Below are positions 1 through 7,517 of a stretch of 64,000 bases of DNA, piece by piece (positions within the stretch are counted from its first letter, which is position 1; every line of letters begins with the position of its first letter). The position numbers and the translations under genes are program-made. The notes beneath the pieces are model-generated. The model did no database searches, had not been told where the DNA came from, and saw only the letters and a list, made by a program, of their open reading frames with translations. Location: assembly GCF_036825535.1 (NCBI RefSeq), contig NZ_CP098812.1, forward strand, positions 2,790,001 through 2,854,000, written 5' to 3'. Source of the stretch: Parasalinivibrio latis. Its GTDB lineage: Bacteria > Pseudomonadota > Gammaproteobacteria > Enterobacterales > Vibrionaceae.

Positions 1-1
1 T

Positions 2-349
2 TCTTTGGGCCTGATTGTATTCAGTATTATCGGTTGCCGGGTAGCCATTGATATGGGGCTTCCGCCGCTAATCTGCGTAGTATCGGCGGTTGTAACCGGC
101 GTATTCGGTGGCCTGTTGCGCGATCTTGCCTGCCGTCGCCAGCCGATGGTTCTGCACAAAGAACTGTACGCTTCAATTTCGTTTATCGCCGGCTGGATGT
201 ATTGGGGAATGGTGGAGTTCGGAATCCATGACTACATCACTACACCGGTGGTTCTCGTAGCTGGATTTACTTTCCGAATGGCGGCTGTGAAGTTCGGCTG
301 GGGATTGCCGGTCTTCCGTTTTGGGGAAAAGGAAGTGGCGGAAGGATAA
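2..349 (+). CDS. TRIC / UPF0126 family membrane protein, C-terminal part (cut by window edge)
   Basis: The reading frame is open to the left edge of the window, so the N-terminal part of the gene is missing. The visible 115 or so residues contain the family signature GVFGGLLRDL followed by a KELYAS segment and several hydrophobic stretches that would be membrane helices. This pattern belongs to the UPF0126/TRIC family (YadS/YicG type), a predicted multi-pass inner-membrane cation channel family with two repeated halves; this is the second half. The physiological substrate in bacteria is not settled. The gene runs towards aroC, which is on the opposite strand, with a hairpin between them. Confidence 0.85.
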   Translation, partial: SLGLIVFSIIGCRVAIDMGLPPLICVVSAVVTGVFGGLLRDLACRRQPMVLHKELYASISFIAGWMYWGMVEFGIHDYITTPVVLVAGFTFRMAAVKFGWGLPVFRFGEKEVAEG

Positions 350-387
350 CGTCGTCCTCCACCTGCAAGCTATGGGAATTAAGACTT

Positions 388-418
388 GAGTAGTGAGTGG
401 CGAGTAGTGAGCGGTGAG
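388..418. repeat. Degenerate heptamer repeat (GAGTRGY-like)
   Basis: Four successive 7-base units (GAGTAGT, GAGTGGC, GAGTAGT, GAGCGGT) followed by GAG lie in the intergenic region downstream of aroC. The period is seven, the same as the large array on the other side of aroC, but the unit sequence differs and the copies have diverged. No function can be read from it. Confidence 0.7.
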
Positions 419-432
419 ACTGGATAAATGGG

Positions 433-463
433 AGGTGAGTAACAGTAGATCAGTTACTCACCT
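433..463. terminator. Perfect 11-bp hairpin between convergent genes
   Basis: An 11-base perfect inverted repeat (433-443 and 453-463) with a 9-base loop separates the TRIC-family gene from the 3' end of aroC. On the plus strand it is followed only by a short T/A-rich stretch, so it is a weak intrinsic terminator or a bidirectional barrier between convergent genes. Confidence 0.55.
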
Positions 464-475
464 TTATAAAACTCG

Positions 476-1543
476 TTATTGGTCTTTTCCGTTTTGCGCC
501 CGGTTCCGGAGCAGGTGATCCATCAGGACAATGGCTACCATGGCTTCCGCAATAGGTACTGCGCGGATACCGACACAAGGGTCGTGACGCCCTTTGGTGA
601 CAACTTCAACAGGATTACCATCAACATCGATTGACTGGCCTGGGACTGTAATGGAAGATGTTGGTTTCAGCGCAATGTGCGCAACCACATCCTGCCCACT
701 GGAAATACCGCCCAGTACACCACCGGCATGGTTGGATTTAAAACCTTCCGGTGTCATCTCATCACGGTGCTCACTGCCACGCTGGTTGACCACGTCAAAA
801 CCGTCACCAATCTCAACGCCTTTTACCGCATTGATTCCCATCAAGGCGTGGGCCAGGTCAGCATCCAGACGGTCAAATACCGGCTCACCAAGACCAACCG
901 GGACGTTTTCCGCTACTACGCTAATCTTTGCACCGATGGAGTCACCCTCTTTCTTGAGGTCGCGTATCAGCTCATCAAAGGCTTCCACCTTGTCGGCATC
1001 CGGGCTGAAAAATGGGTTCTTTTCTACTTCATCCCAGTCGATCTTTTCAATTTTCACATTTCCCATCTGGGACATGTAACCACGAACCCGAACCCCGAAT
1101 TCCTGCTCAAGGTATTTCTTGGCAATTGCACCTGCGGCAACACGCATAGCCGTTTCACGGGCTGATGAGCGGCCTCCCCCGCGGTAATCACGGATACCGT
1201 ATTTCTGCTGGTATGTGTAGTCCGCATGGCCGGGACGGAATCGGTCTTTGATATTTGAGTAATCTTTAGAGCGCTGGTCGGTGTTTTCTATCAGCAGGCC
1301 AATAGATGTACCTGTGGTTTTGCCTTCAAAAACACCGGAAAGGATCTTAACTTCGTCCGGTTCACGGCGCTGTGTGGTATAGCGTGACGTACCTGGACGG
1401 CGACGGTCCAGGTCATGTTGCATATCGGCTTCAGTGAGTTCAATTCCCGGCGGGCAACCATCTACGATTGCGCCGAGTGCCAGTCCGTGGCTTTCTCCAA
1501 ATGTGGTGACACGAAAAACTTGTCCAATGGTGTTACCAGCCAT
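476..1543 (-). CDS. aroC: Chorismate synthase
   Basis: AroC converts 5-enolpyruvylshikimate-3-phosphate to chorismate, the last step of the shikimate pathway, using reduced FMN in the cytoplasm. The 355-residue product has the usual family length. It shows the N-terminal GNTIGQ and GESHG segments, the RPGHADYTY motif, and a GGGRSSARET motif around residues 120-130, all part of the flavin and phosphate binding site. The ATG is preceded by AGAGGATGTA, a good ribosome binding site. The gene is co-oriented with and downstream of smrB, but about 365 bases containing a large heptamer repeat separate them, so a shared transcript would have to cross the repeat. Confidence 0.98.
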   Translation of the reverse strand: MAGNTIGQVFRVTTFGESHGLALGAIVDGCPPGIELTEADMQHDLDRRRPGTSRYTTQRREPDEVKILSGVFEGKTTGTSIGLLIENTDQRSKDYSNIKDRFRPGHADYTYQQKYGIRDYRGGGRSSARETAMRVAAGAIAKKYLEQEFGVRVRGYMSQMGNVKIEKIDWDEVEKNPFFSPDADKVEAFDELIRDLKKEGDSIGAKISVVAENVPVGLGEPVFDRLDADLAHALMGINAVKGVEIGDGFDVVNQRGSEHRDEMTPEGFKSNHAGGVLGGISSGQDVVAHIALKPTSSITVPGQSIDVDGNPVEVVTKGRHDPCVGIRAVPIAEAMVAIVLMDHLLRNRAQNGKDQ

Positions 1544-1629
1544 TACATCCTCTGTCGTTATCGTTGTGTTTGCTTTCTTTGCGTGGCTATTAATGAACCA
1601 TATTGCAGCGGGGGAAGCAAAATTATTTA

Positions 1630-1811
1630 GGGTACTGGGTACTGGGTACTGGGTACTGGGTACTGGGTACTGGGTACTGGGTACTGGGTACTGGGTACTG
1701 GGTACTGGGTACTGGGTACTGGGTACTGGGTACTGGGTACTGGGTACTGGGTACTGGGTACTGGGTACTGGGTACTGGGTACTGGGTACTGGGTACTGGG
1801 TACTGGGTACT
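1630..1811. repeat. Perfect tandem array: 26 copies of GGGTACT
   Basis: The array is 182 bases of the heptamer GGGTACT, counted as 26 identical copies with no interruption. It lies between smrB and the start of aroC, ending 86 bases before the aroC ATG. Because seven is not a multiple of three, every frame is open and reads as a repeating seven-residue peptide (LGTGYWV on plus, VPSTQYP on minus). These are not credible proteins. The plus strand carries GGG every seven bases with 4-base TACT loops, which matches the G-quadruplex pattern. A reverse-complement fragment, CCCAGTACC, sits nearby at 1864-1872. Identical copies suggest recent expansion by slippage. Confidence 0.97.
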
Positions 1812-1908
1812 GCAAGAGTTTGTCGTCTAGATATATTCAGTCAAGTTCTTCGTTCTTGCTGTTCCCAGTACCTAGGGCCAGCTCTTCCCAGGCCCCTGTT
1901 CATAACAT

Positions 1909-2439
1909 CTACTTCGGCACTTCTACCAGCACCAGCAGTGAGCCGTCCCCGCCAAATTCCAACGGCGCCTGGTGGAATGCCAGTACACTTGGGTGCTGTG
2001 CCAGCCACAGAGGGACTTTCTGTTTGAGTATATGCTTGCCGATACCGTGCATCACACAAACACACTCAATTCCTTCTTTAATTGAGGCCGCAATCAGTGC
2101 TGCAATTTCCCGTTTGGCCTCCTGCTGGCTCATTCCGTGCAGATCCAGGAACATGTCCGGAACATAGACACCCCGCCTCAGGCGTTTTACTTCATACTTG
2201 GAAACATCCGAACGGGCATAGCGGGTGGGGCCCTCTTCCTCAAGGTGGGGCTCAAACTGATCTGAGAAGTAATGCTCATGATCCCTGTTTTCACGCACTT
2301 TAGCCCGCTGCTGGGTGTTTTTAGTGATGACGCGACGGGTCGGGTTTATGGTATCCTGCTCAAGCTTTTTTACGCCTTGAACCGCCTCGCGAAACAGCGA
2401 AAAATCGTCATCATCATGTAAATCGTTTTTGTTGCTCAT
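1909..2439 (-). CDS. smrB: Ribosome rescue nuclease SmrB (Smr domain)
   Basis: The 176-residue protein has the SmrB layout: a charged N-terminal extension, then an Smr domain from about residue 90. The domain carries the DLHG motif at residues 99-102 and the HGIGKHIL motif at 131-138, both diagnostic of Smr endonucleases. SmrB family proteins are recruited to collided ribosomes and cleave the mRNA upstream of the stalled ribosome, allowing rescue. The gene is divergent from prmB, with about 95 bases between the start codons, the same arrangement as in enterobacteria and Vibrio. Confidence 0.95.
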   Translation of the reverse strand: MSNKNDLHDDDDFSLFREAVQGVKKLEQDTINPTRRVITKNTQQRAKVRENRDHEHYFSDQFEPHLEEEGPTRYARSDVSKYEVKRLRRGVYVPDMFLDLHGMSQQEAKREIAALIAASIKEGIECVCVMHGIGKHILKQKVPLWLAQHPSVLAFHQAPLEFGGDGSLLVLVEVPK

Positions 2440-2533
2440 CGCCGCTTACTTATCTCTTGTGTGGTGGGTCGCTTAACCCATGACGCCGAACCCTGTGTAT
2501 CAGGCGGTATTGTAACGTTATTTGGAGGCCAAT

Positions 2534-3466
2534 TTGGACAAGATTTTCGTCGACGAAGTCGTCAGTGAACTGCGTACACTGCAAGATATGCTTCGTTGGA
2601 CCGTCAGCCGCTTTAACGCTGCCGGCCTGTACTACGGACATGGTACCGACAATGCGTGGGATGAAGCGGTACAATTGGTGCTTCCAACTGTTTACCTCCC
2701 TATCGACGTACCGGCGGAAACCCGCCACTCACGCCTGACCAGCAGTGAGCGTCTGCGCATTGTTGAACGAGTCATGCGCCGCATCAATGAACGCGTCCCG
2801 TCAGCTTACCTGACTAACAAGGCATACTTCTGTGGCCTGGAGTTCTTTGTAGACGAACGTGTATTGGTGCCTCGCTCACCTATCGGGGAGCTGATCCAGT
2901 CTCACTTTGAACCAATGCTGCGAGGTCGTCCAGCCCGTATCATGGACCTTTGCACCGGCAGCGGTTGTATCGGTATTGCCTGTGCCTATGCCTTCCCGGA
3001 TGCGGAAGTGGATGTGGTAGACATCTCGGCAGATGCTCTGGAAGTTGCTGAAATGAATATCCAGGACCATGGCCTGGAGCAGCAGGTGACTCCGCTGCGC
3101 TCTGACCTGTTCCGCGACATGCCGGAAGTGAAGTACGATCTGATTGTCTCAAACCCACCGTACGTGGACGAAGAAGACATGGACGCACTGCCTGATGAAT
3201 TCCGCCACGAGCCGGAACTGGGTCTTGCTGCCGGTTCAGATGGCCTGAAGCTGGTTCGCCGCATTATTGCCAACGCACCAAACTTCCTGACAGAAGATGG
3301 CGTGTTGATCTGTGAGGTGGGTAATTCCATGATCCACATGGAAGACCAGTACCCTCACCTGCCACTGACCTGGTTGGAATTTGAAAACGGCGGTCACGGT
3401 GTCTTTATGATGACCCGTGAGCAACTGCTGGAAGTGGCTGACGAGTTCTCAATCTACAGAGATTGA
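2534..3466 (+). CDS. prmB: 50S ribosomal protein L3 N5-glutamine methyltransferase
   Basis: PrmB methylates a glutamine of ribosomal protein L3 using S-adenosylmethionine. The protein contains the SAM-binding DLCTGSGC segment near residue 135 and the NPPY catalytic motif near residue 207, and keeps high similarity to enterobacterial PrmB throughout (for example the YLTNKA and VPRSPIGELI segments). The chosen start is a TTG that gives the N-terminus MDKIFVDE, matching the family. It is preceded by GGAGG at 2524-2528, five bases upstream. An in-frame TTG at 2522 overlaps this ribosome site and is rejected. Length is then 310 residues. Confidence 0.96.
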   Translation: MDKIFVDEVVSELRTLQDMLRWTVSRFNAAGLYYGHGTDNAWDEAVQLVLPTVYLPIDVPAETRHSRLTSSERLRIVERVMRRINERVPSAYLTNKAYFCGLEFFVDERVLVPRSPIGELIQSHFEPMLRGRPARIMDLCTGSGCIGIACAYAFPDAEVDVVDISADALEVAEMNIQDHGLEQQVTPLRSDLFRDMPEVKYDLIVSNPPYVDEEDMDALPDEFRHEPELGLAAGSDGLKLVRRIIANAPNFLTEDGVLICEVGNSMIHMEDQYPHLPLTWLEFENGGHGVFMMTREQLLEVADEFSIYRD

Positions 3467-3482
3467 TTTCGTTGCCCTCAAC

Positions 3483-3513
3483 AAAAAAGCGCCGGTTAAT
3501 TCGGCGCTTTTTT
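3483..3513. terminator. Bidirectional rho-independent terminator
   Basis: A GCGCCG/CGGCGC stem (3489-3494 and 3502-3507) is flanked by six A on the left and six T on the right. It can therefore terminate prmB from the left and the lipoprotein gene from the right. Confidence 0.93.
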
Positions 3514-3535
3514 GTCATATCCGGATGAAGGGGGT

Positions 3536-3910
3536 TCAATAAACTTCCTCGTAACGCAACAATCTGCCCACATTGATAATTTTCCCTTCTGAAAACAAGG
3601 TGACTTCACCAGACGGGCAAATTTCCATCCTGCTGCGGTTTTCACCTTCCGCATAGTAAAGTTCACAGTCATTGTTTTTATCGCTCTCAATGCGAGAAAA
3701 AATCACGATGGCGCTGCGGCTCAAAAAGTTACTGTCCCCCTCAAAGGTCAGGGTAGAACCGGTAGTGGAAATGTGCATAGGTTCAATGTCACCTGATCCC
3801 CACTTGATTGCACCGTTGGCGTTAATCTGTGCCACCCGTGGGCCCATACTCATGGTACAGCCTGCCAACAGCGTAGCCATTAATGCGGTAAGAAATAACT
3901 TGGTTTTCAT
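3536..3910 (-). CDS. Small predicted outer-membrane or periplasmic lipoprotein, function unknown
   Basis: The 124-residue product starts with a lysine-containing, hydrophobic signal and a clear lipobox LLAGC, with the lipidated cysteine at residue 18. The residue after the cysteine is threonine, so sorting to the outer membrane would be expected under the Lol rule. The mature part of about 106 residues contains two further cysteines (in DCELYY and EICPSG) that could form a disulfide, and looks beta-rich. I do not recognise the family. It is a single gene ended by the shared terminator with prmB, and its start is 92 bases downstream of the sixA stop codon on the same strand. Confidence 0.75.
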   Translation of the reverse strand: MKTKLFLTALMATLLAGCTMSMGPRVAQINANGAIKWGSGDIEPMHISTTGSTLTFEGDSNFLSRSAIVIFSRIESDKNNDCELYYAEGENRSRMEICPSGEVTLFSEGKIINVGRLLRYEEVY

Positions 3911-4002
3911 TGAATGCGCCCCGGGCTGAAATCGTGTCTTTAAGAGTTATCGACAATTCTTTCTCAAAGTTTAGATCTAAAATACCCAAACAATAAAAAG
4001 AC

Positions 4003-4476
4003 TTAGTGAATACCCGGCACCAGACTTTCAAGCAAAGAGGCTTTACCTGAATCCAAATCGTAATCAATTACAGCCGCTGCCCCCGTCATAAACATGGGCG
4101 GCTGGCTGCCTGGCAAAAACTCCGTGCACATATACCCCACCAGCGGAAGGTGTGACACCACCAGGATACTTTTGTAGCCATGCACTTCCACCAGTGCCCG
4201 GATGTAGTCTGCCGCCCGAGATGAATCCCCATACGGGGTAATATCCTCACAGGTCATCACTTCCCTGGCAGATGGCAACAAGGCGCGCATACTTTGCCAA
4301 GTCTGCTGGGCCCGAAGGTAAGGACTGACCAGTACCAAATCAAAGGGTTCGGTCTGCTTTACCAGCATGGATGCCATTTGCTGGGACTGGGCTTCTCCGG
4401 TAGAGGTAAGGGGGCGCTCAGCATCACTGTTTGCGTGCATGGAGGCTTCACCATGACGCATTATTGTAATTTGCAT
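4003..4476 (-). CDS. sixA: Phosphohistidine phosphatase SixA
   Basis: SixA is a small cytoplasmic histidine phosphatase that removes phosphate from phosphohistidine on proteins such as ArcB or PtsN-type phosphotransfer proteins. The N-terminus MQITIMRHGEA contains the catalytic RHG motif, and the SHLPLVGY segment supplies the second catalytic histidine. I start the gene at the ATG giving MQITIMRHG, which matches family members. An in-frame ATG eight codons upstream lacks a ribosome binding site. Length is 157 residues, normal for SixA. The gene is divergent from the following M16 protease gene. Confidence 0.93.
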   Translation of the reverse strand: MQITIMRHGEASMHANSDAERPLTSTGEAQSQQMASMLVKQTEPFDLVLVSPYLRAQQTWQSMRALLPSAREVMTCEDITPYGDSSRAADYIRALVEVHGYKSILVVSHLPLVGYMCTEFLPGSQPPMFMTGAAAVIDYDLDSGKASLLESLVPGIH

Positions 4477-4671
4477 GCAATCAAAGCTCTTTTTATTCAT
4501 TTTTTGGCTATGCTAACAGCGATTCATGCTAATGAGAACGTGCGCGGATCACAGGAAATCAGGTTTCGCGATAAGTGCGCAGGGGTTGAGACAGCGCGGT
4601 CGCGGTGATTGCCACCTAAGCCCGGGGCAGCCATAATGGAGTACTTTGTTAATATTTCCCAGGAAAATCAC

Positions 4672-7437
4672 GTGCATATCAGCCCGAATGACAGTAAGAC
4701 CTACCGCCAGTTCACGTTGGCAAATGCATTACGGGTACTGATAATCCACGATGAAAAAGTGCCCCGCAGTGCTGCTGCACTCTCGGTGAATGTCGGTCAT
4801 TTCCATGATCCGGAAAACCGTGAGGGTATGGCGCATTTCCTGGAACACATGCTGTTTCTGGGGACAGAGAAATATCCCCGCGAAGGCCAGTTCCAGTCAT
4901 TTATCAGCCAGAATGGCGGTTCGAATAACGCCTGGACCGGTACTGAGCACACAACGTATTTCTTTGATGTTCGCCCCGCTTATTTTGAAGAAGGCCTTGA
5001 CCGCTTCGCCCAGTTTTTTATCGCCCCGCTGTTAGATGCAGACAGCGCAGACCGGGAGCGCAAGGCTGTTGATTCAGAATACAAACTCAAACTCCAGGAT
5101 GATATCCGCCGCATCTACCAAGTGCAGAAAGAGACGGTCAACCCGGCTCACCCTTTCTCTAAATTCTCTGTGGGCAGTGCTGAGACACTCGAAGACAGGG
5201 ACGGGCCGATTACCAGTGAACTCGTTACCTTTTACCGGGATAATTACAGCGCCAACCTGATGACCCTGGTGTTGCTCGGTCCACAGTCACTTGATGAATT
5301 GGAAGCCTGGGCAAAAACCTACTTTGACAGTATCGAAAATAAATCGCTGGAACCCCGTGTTCCGGATGCACCACTGGTCACCCCGGCGCAACAAGGCAAA
5401 CTCATCATCATTGAACCGCGAAAAGAAGTTCGCAAGCTGACACTGAATTTCTCTTTGCCATCAATGAAGGCCTATTACAAAACCAAGCCCCTGTCTTACA
5501 TTGCCCACCTGCTGGGTTACGAAGGGCCTGGCAGCCTGATGTCCCTTCTCAAGAACAAAGGGTTCATCAACACGCTGTCTGCTGGCGGGGGGATTTCCGG
5601 TAGCAACTTCCGAGAGTTTACTGTCAGCCTGAACCTGACCCCCGCTGGCCTGGATCATATCGATGATATTGTCAGTTATGTATTCCAGACTATCCGGCTT
5701 ATCCGTGAAAAAGGGCTGGATGAATGGCGTTACAAGGAAAAACAGGCGGTACAGGAGATGGCATTCCACCATCAGGAAGCCTCACGACCCATTGACCTTG
5801 TCAGCCACCTGGTCATGAACCTGCACCACTACCAGCCGGATGATGTCATGTATGGCGACTATATGATGGATACCTACATCGAGCAGGATATCCGCCATAT
5901 GCTGGCATTGCTGACACCGGAGAACCTTCGCCTGACATTGATTGCACAGGGCTACCAGTACCATGAGCAAGCCAAATGGTATTTCACCCCCTATACGGTC
6001 AGGGAAATTTCAGACCACCAGCGCGCTGCCTGGCACGAACCCCATATTTCCCCAGCACTTACATTGCCGGAGCCTAACCCGTTTATCAGCTACCAGCCGG
6101 TTCCGCTCACGCTGGAACGTAATACGCAGGCAAACCCTGAGTGCATTCAGGAGCTGCCGGGCTTCAGTTTGTGGTTTGGGCAAGAGACGGAATTCCGGGT
6201 GCCTAAAGGTTCCATTTATGTAGCGATAGACAGCCCCTATTCTGTGGCTTCAGTCGAAAACATCGTCAAAACCCGGGTTGCCATTGAAATGTTGCTGGAA
6301 GCCATCAATGAGTCTGCCTATCCGGCAGAAGTTGCCGGGCTGAACTACAACCTTTACGGCCACCAGGGGGGAGCCACCCTGCATCTGTCCGGTTTCAACG
6401 AGAAAATGCCGCTGCTGCTGGGAATTTTGCTGGACAGGTTCTCCAATCGCAGTTTCAAGCCGGAGCGGTTTAATATCATAAAGGCGCAACTGTTGCGGTA
6501 CTGGAAAAACGCAGCCCAAGACAAGCCCATCAGCCGCCTGTTCAATGCACTTTCCGGCTTGCTGCAGCCCAACAACCCGCCATACCCGGAAATGGTTGAG
6601 GCGCTGGAAAACCTGGAAGTGTCCGACTTACCGGATTTTGTCGACAACATGCTGGAGATCCTGCATGTCGATATGTTTGTGTACGGGAACTGGCATAAAG
6701 AGCAGGCATTTGAGTTGGCTGAGTTGGTGAAAAACACCCTGCGAGTGGAAAACCAGCGTTACCAGGAGTCTGTCCGGCCTCTAGTAAGAATCAACAACGC
6801 CGGTACCCTCGCCTACCAGATGGATTGCGATCACGCCGATTCAGCCGTTCTGGTGTATTACCAGGCAGAGGAACGAGGCCCGGAGCAAATTGCACTGTAT
6901 ACCTTCGCCAACCAATTGATGTCCTCTACCTTTTTTGACCAACTGCGCACCAAGCAGCAGCTCGGATATATGGTCGGCAGTGCAAACCTGCCCATGAACC
7001 GGGTACCAGGGCTGATTTTTTACGTCCAGTCCCCTCACGGCGATCCTGAAATGCTCATCAAGGCCATTGATGACTTCCACAATGCATTCTCACTGGTTCT
7101 GCTGGAACTCAATGAGGAGCAATGGGCGCAAAGCAAACAGGGTCTTCTTGCCCAGATAGAAGAACCGGATTCCAACCTGCGGATGCGTACCCAGCGCTAC
7201 TGGAACAGTATCGGCAACCGGGATCTCTCTTTTGACCAACGCCAGAAAGCAGCTGAAGCCCTGAAAGCCTTAACCCGTACAGACATGATTCGCTTTGTGG
7301 TCGAGCACCTGAAACCGCGGACGGCAGACCGGCTGATTATGCTGAGCCGAGGAAACAGCCACCAGGAAGAGATAAAACTGCCTCGGGGAACAACGCTGAT
7401 TGAGGATATCCGGCAGTTTCAGAAAAAGCGCAGTTAG
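4672..7437 (+). CDS. Insulinase-like zinc metalloprotease (peptidase family M16)
   Basis: The product of about 921 residues has the zinc-binding signature HFLEH (HxxEH), at residues 55-59 from this start, followed by the family segments LFLGTEKYP and GGSNNAWTGTEHT and a distal glutamate region. Size and layout match the pitrilysin/insulysin subgroup with four M16 domains, of which only the first is catalytic. The start is chosen at a GTG preceded by AGGA seven bases upstream, giving VHISPNDSK, which aligns with the start I recall for Vibrio homologues. An in-frame ATG at 4636 is the alternative. No signal peptide is apparent from either start, unlike E. coli PtrA, so a cytoplasmic enzyme is likely. 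Confidence 0.93.
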   Translation: MHISPNDSKTYRQFTLANALRVLIIHDEKVPRSAAALSVNVGHFHDPENREGMAHFLEHMLFLGTEKYPREGQFQSFISQNGGSNNAWTGTEHTTYFFDVRPAYFEEGLDRFAQFFIAPLLDADSADRERKAVDSEYKLKLQDDIRRIYQVQKETVNPAHPFSKFSVGSAETLEDRDGPITSELVTFYRDNYSANLMTLVLLGPQSLDELEAWAKTYFDSIENKSLEPRVPDAPLVTPAQQGKLIIIEPRKEVRKLTLNFSLPSMKAYYKTKPLSYIAHLLGYEGPGSLMSLLKNKGFINTLSAGGGISGSNFREFTVSLNLTPAGLDHIDDIVSYVFQTIRLIREKGLDEWRYKEKQAVQEMAFHHQEASRPIDLVSHLVMNLHHYQPDDVMYGDYMMDTYIEQDIRHMLALLTPENLRLTLIAQGYQYHEQAKWYFTPYTVREISDHQRAAWHEPHISPALTLPEPNPFISYQPVPLTLERNTQANPECIQELPGFSLWFGQETEFRVPKGSIYVAIDSPYSVASVENIVKTRVAIEMLLEAINESAYPAEVAGLNYNLYGHQGGATLHLSGFNEKMPLLLGILLDRFSNRSFKPERFNIIKAQLLRYWKNAAQDKPISRLFNALSGLLQPNNPPYPEMVEALENLEVSDLPDFVDNMLEILHVDMFVYGNWHKEQAFELAELVKNTLRVENQRYQESVRPLVRINNAGTLAYQMDCDHADSAVLVYYQAEERGPEQIALYTFANQLMSSTFFDQLRTKQQLGYMVGSANLPMNRVPGLIFYVQSPHGDPEMLIKAIDDFHNAFSLVLLELNEEQWAQSKQGLLAQIEEPDSNLRMRTQRYWNSIGNRDLSFDQRQKAAEALKALTRTDMIRFVVEHLKPRTADRLIMLSRGNSHQEEIKLPRGTTLIEDIRQFQKKRS

Positions 7438-7454
7438 GGATATCAGCACATACC

Positions 7455-7480
7455 TGCGTCCCTGCATGATCAGGGACGCA
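7455..7480. terminator. Perfect 10-bp hairpin between convergent genes
   Basis: A TGCGTCCCTG/CAGGGACGCA stem with the loop CATGAT lies in the 80-base gap between the convergent M16 protease and Lnb_N genes. There is no T-run on either side, so it may be a bidirectional block or RNA 3'-end stabiliser rather than a classic intrinsic terminator. Confidence 0.5.
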
Positions 7481-7517
7481 ATGATCTTAGGCGAAAGGCC
7501 AGGCCACTCTGCCAAGG

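Noticed and set aside
594..1165. Plus-strand open frames inside aroC
   Set aside because: They are antisense to a well-conserved enzyme gene and have no recognisable protein character.
1630..1811. CRISPR array
   Set aside because: The units are 7 bases, directly adjacent and identical, with no spacers.
1434..2027. Long open frames across the heptamer array encoding repeated LGTGYWV or VPSTQYP peptides
   Set aside because: A 7-base repeat without stops is open in every frame; these frames also run into aroC or smrB on the other strand. No ribosome site or protein family supports them.
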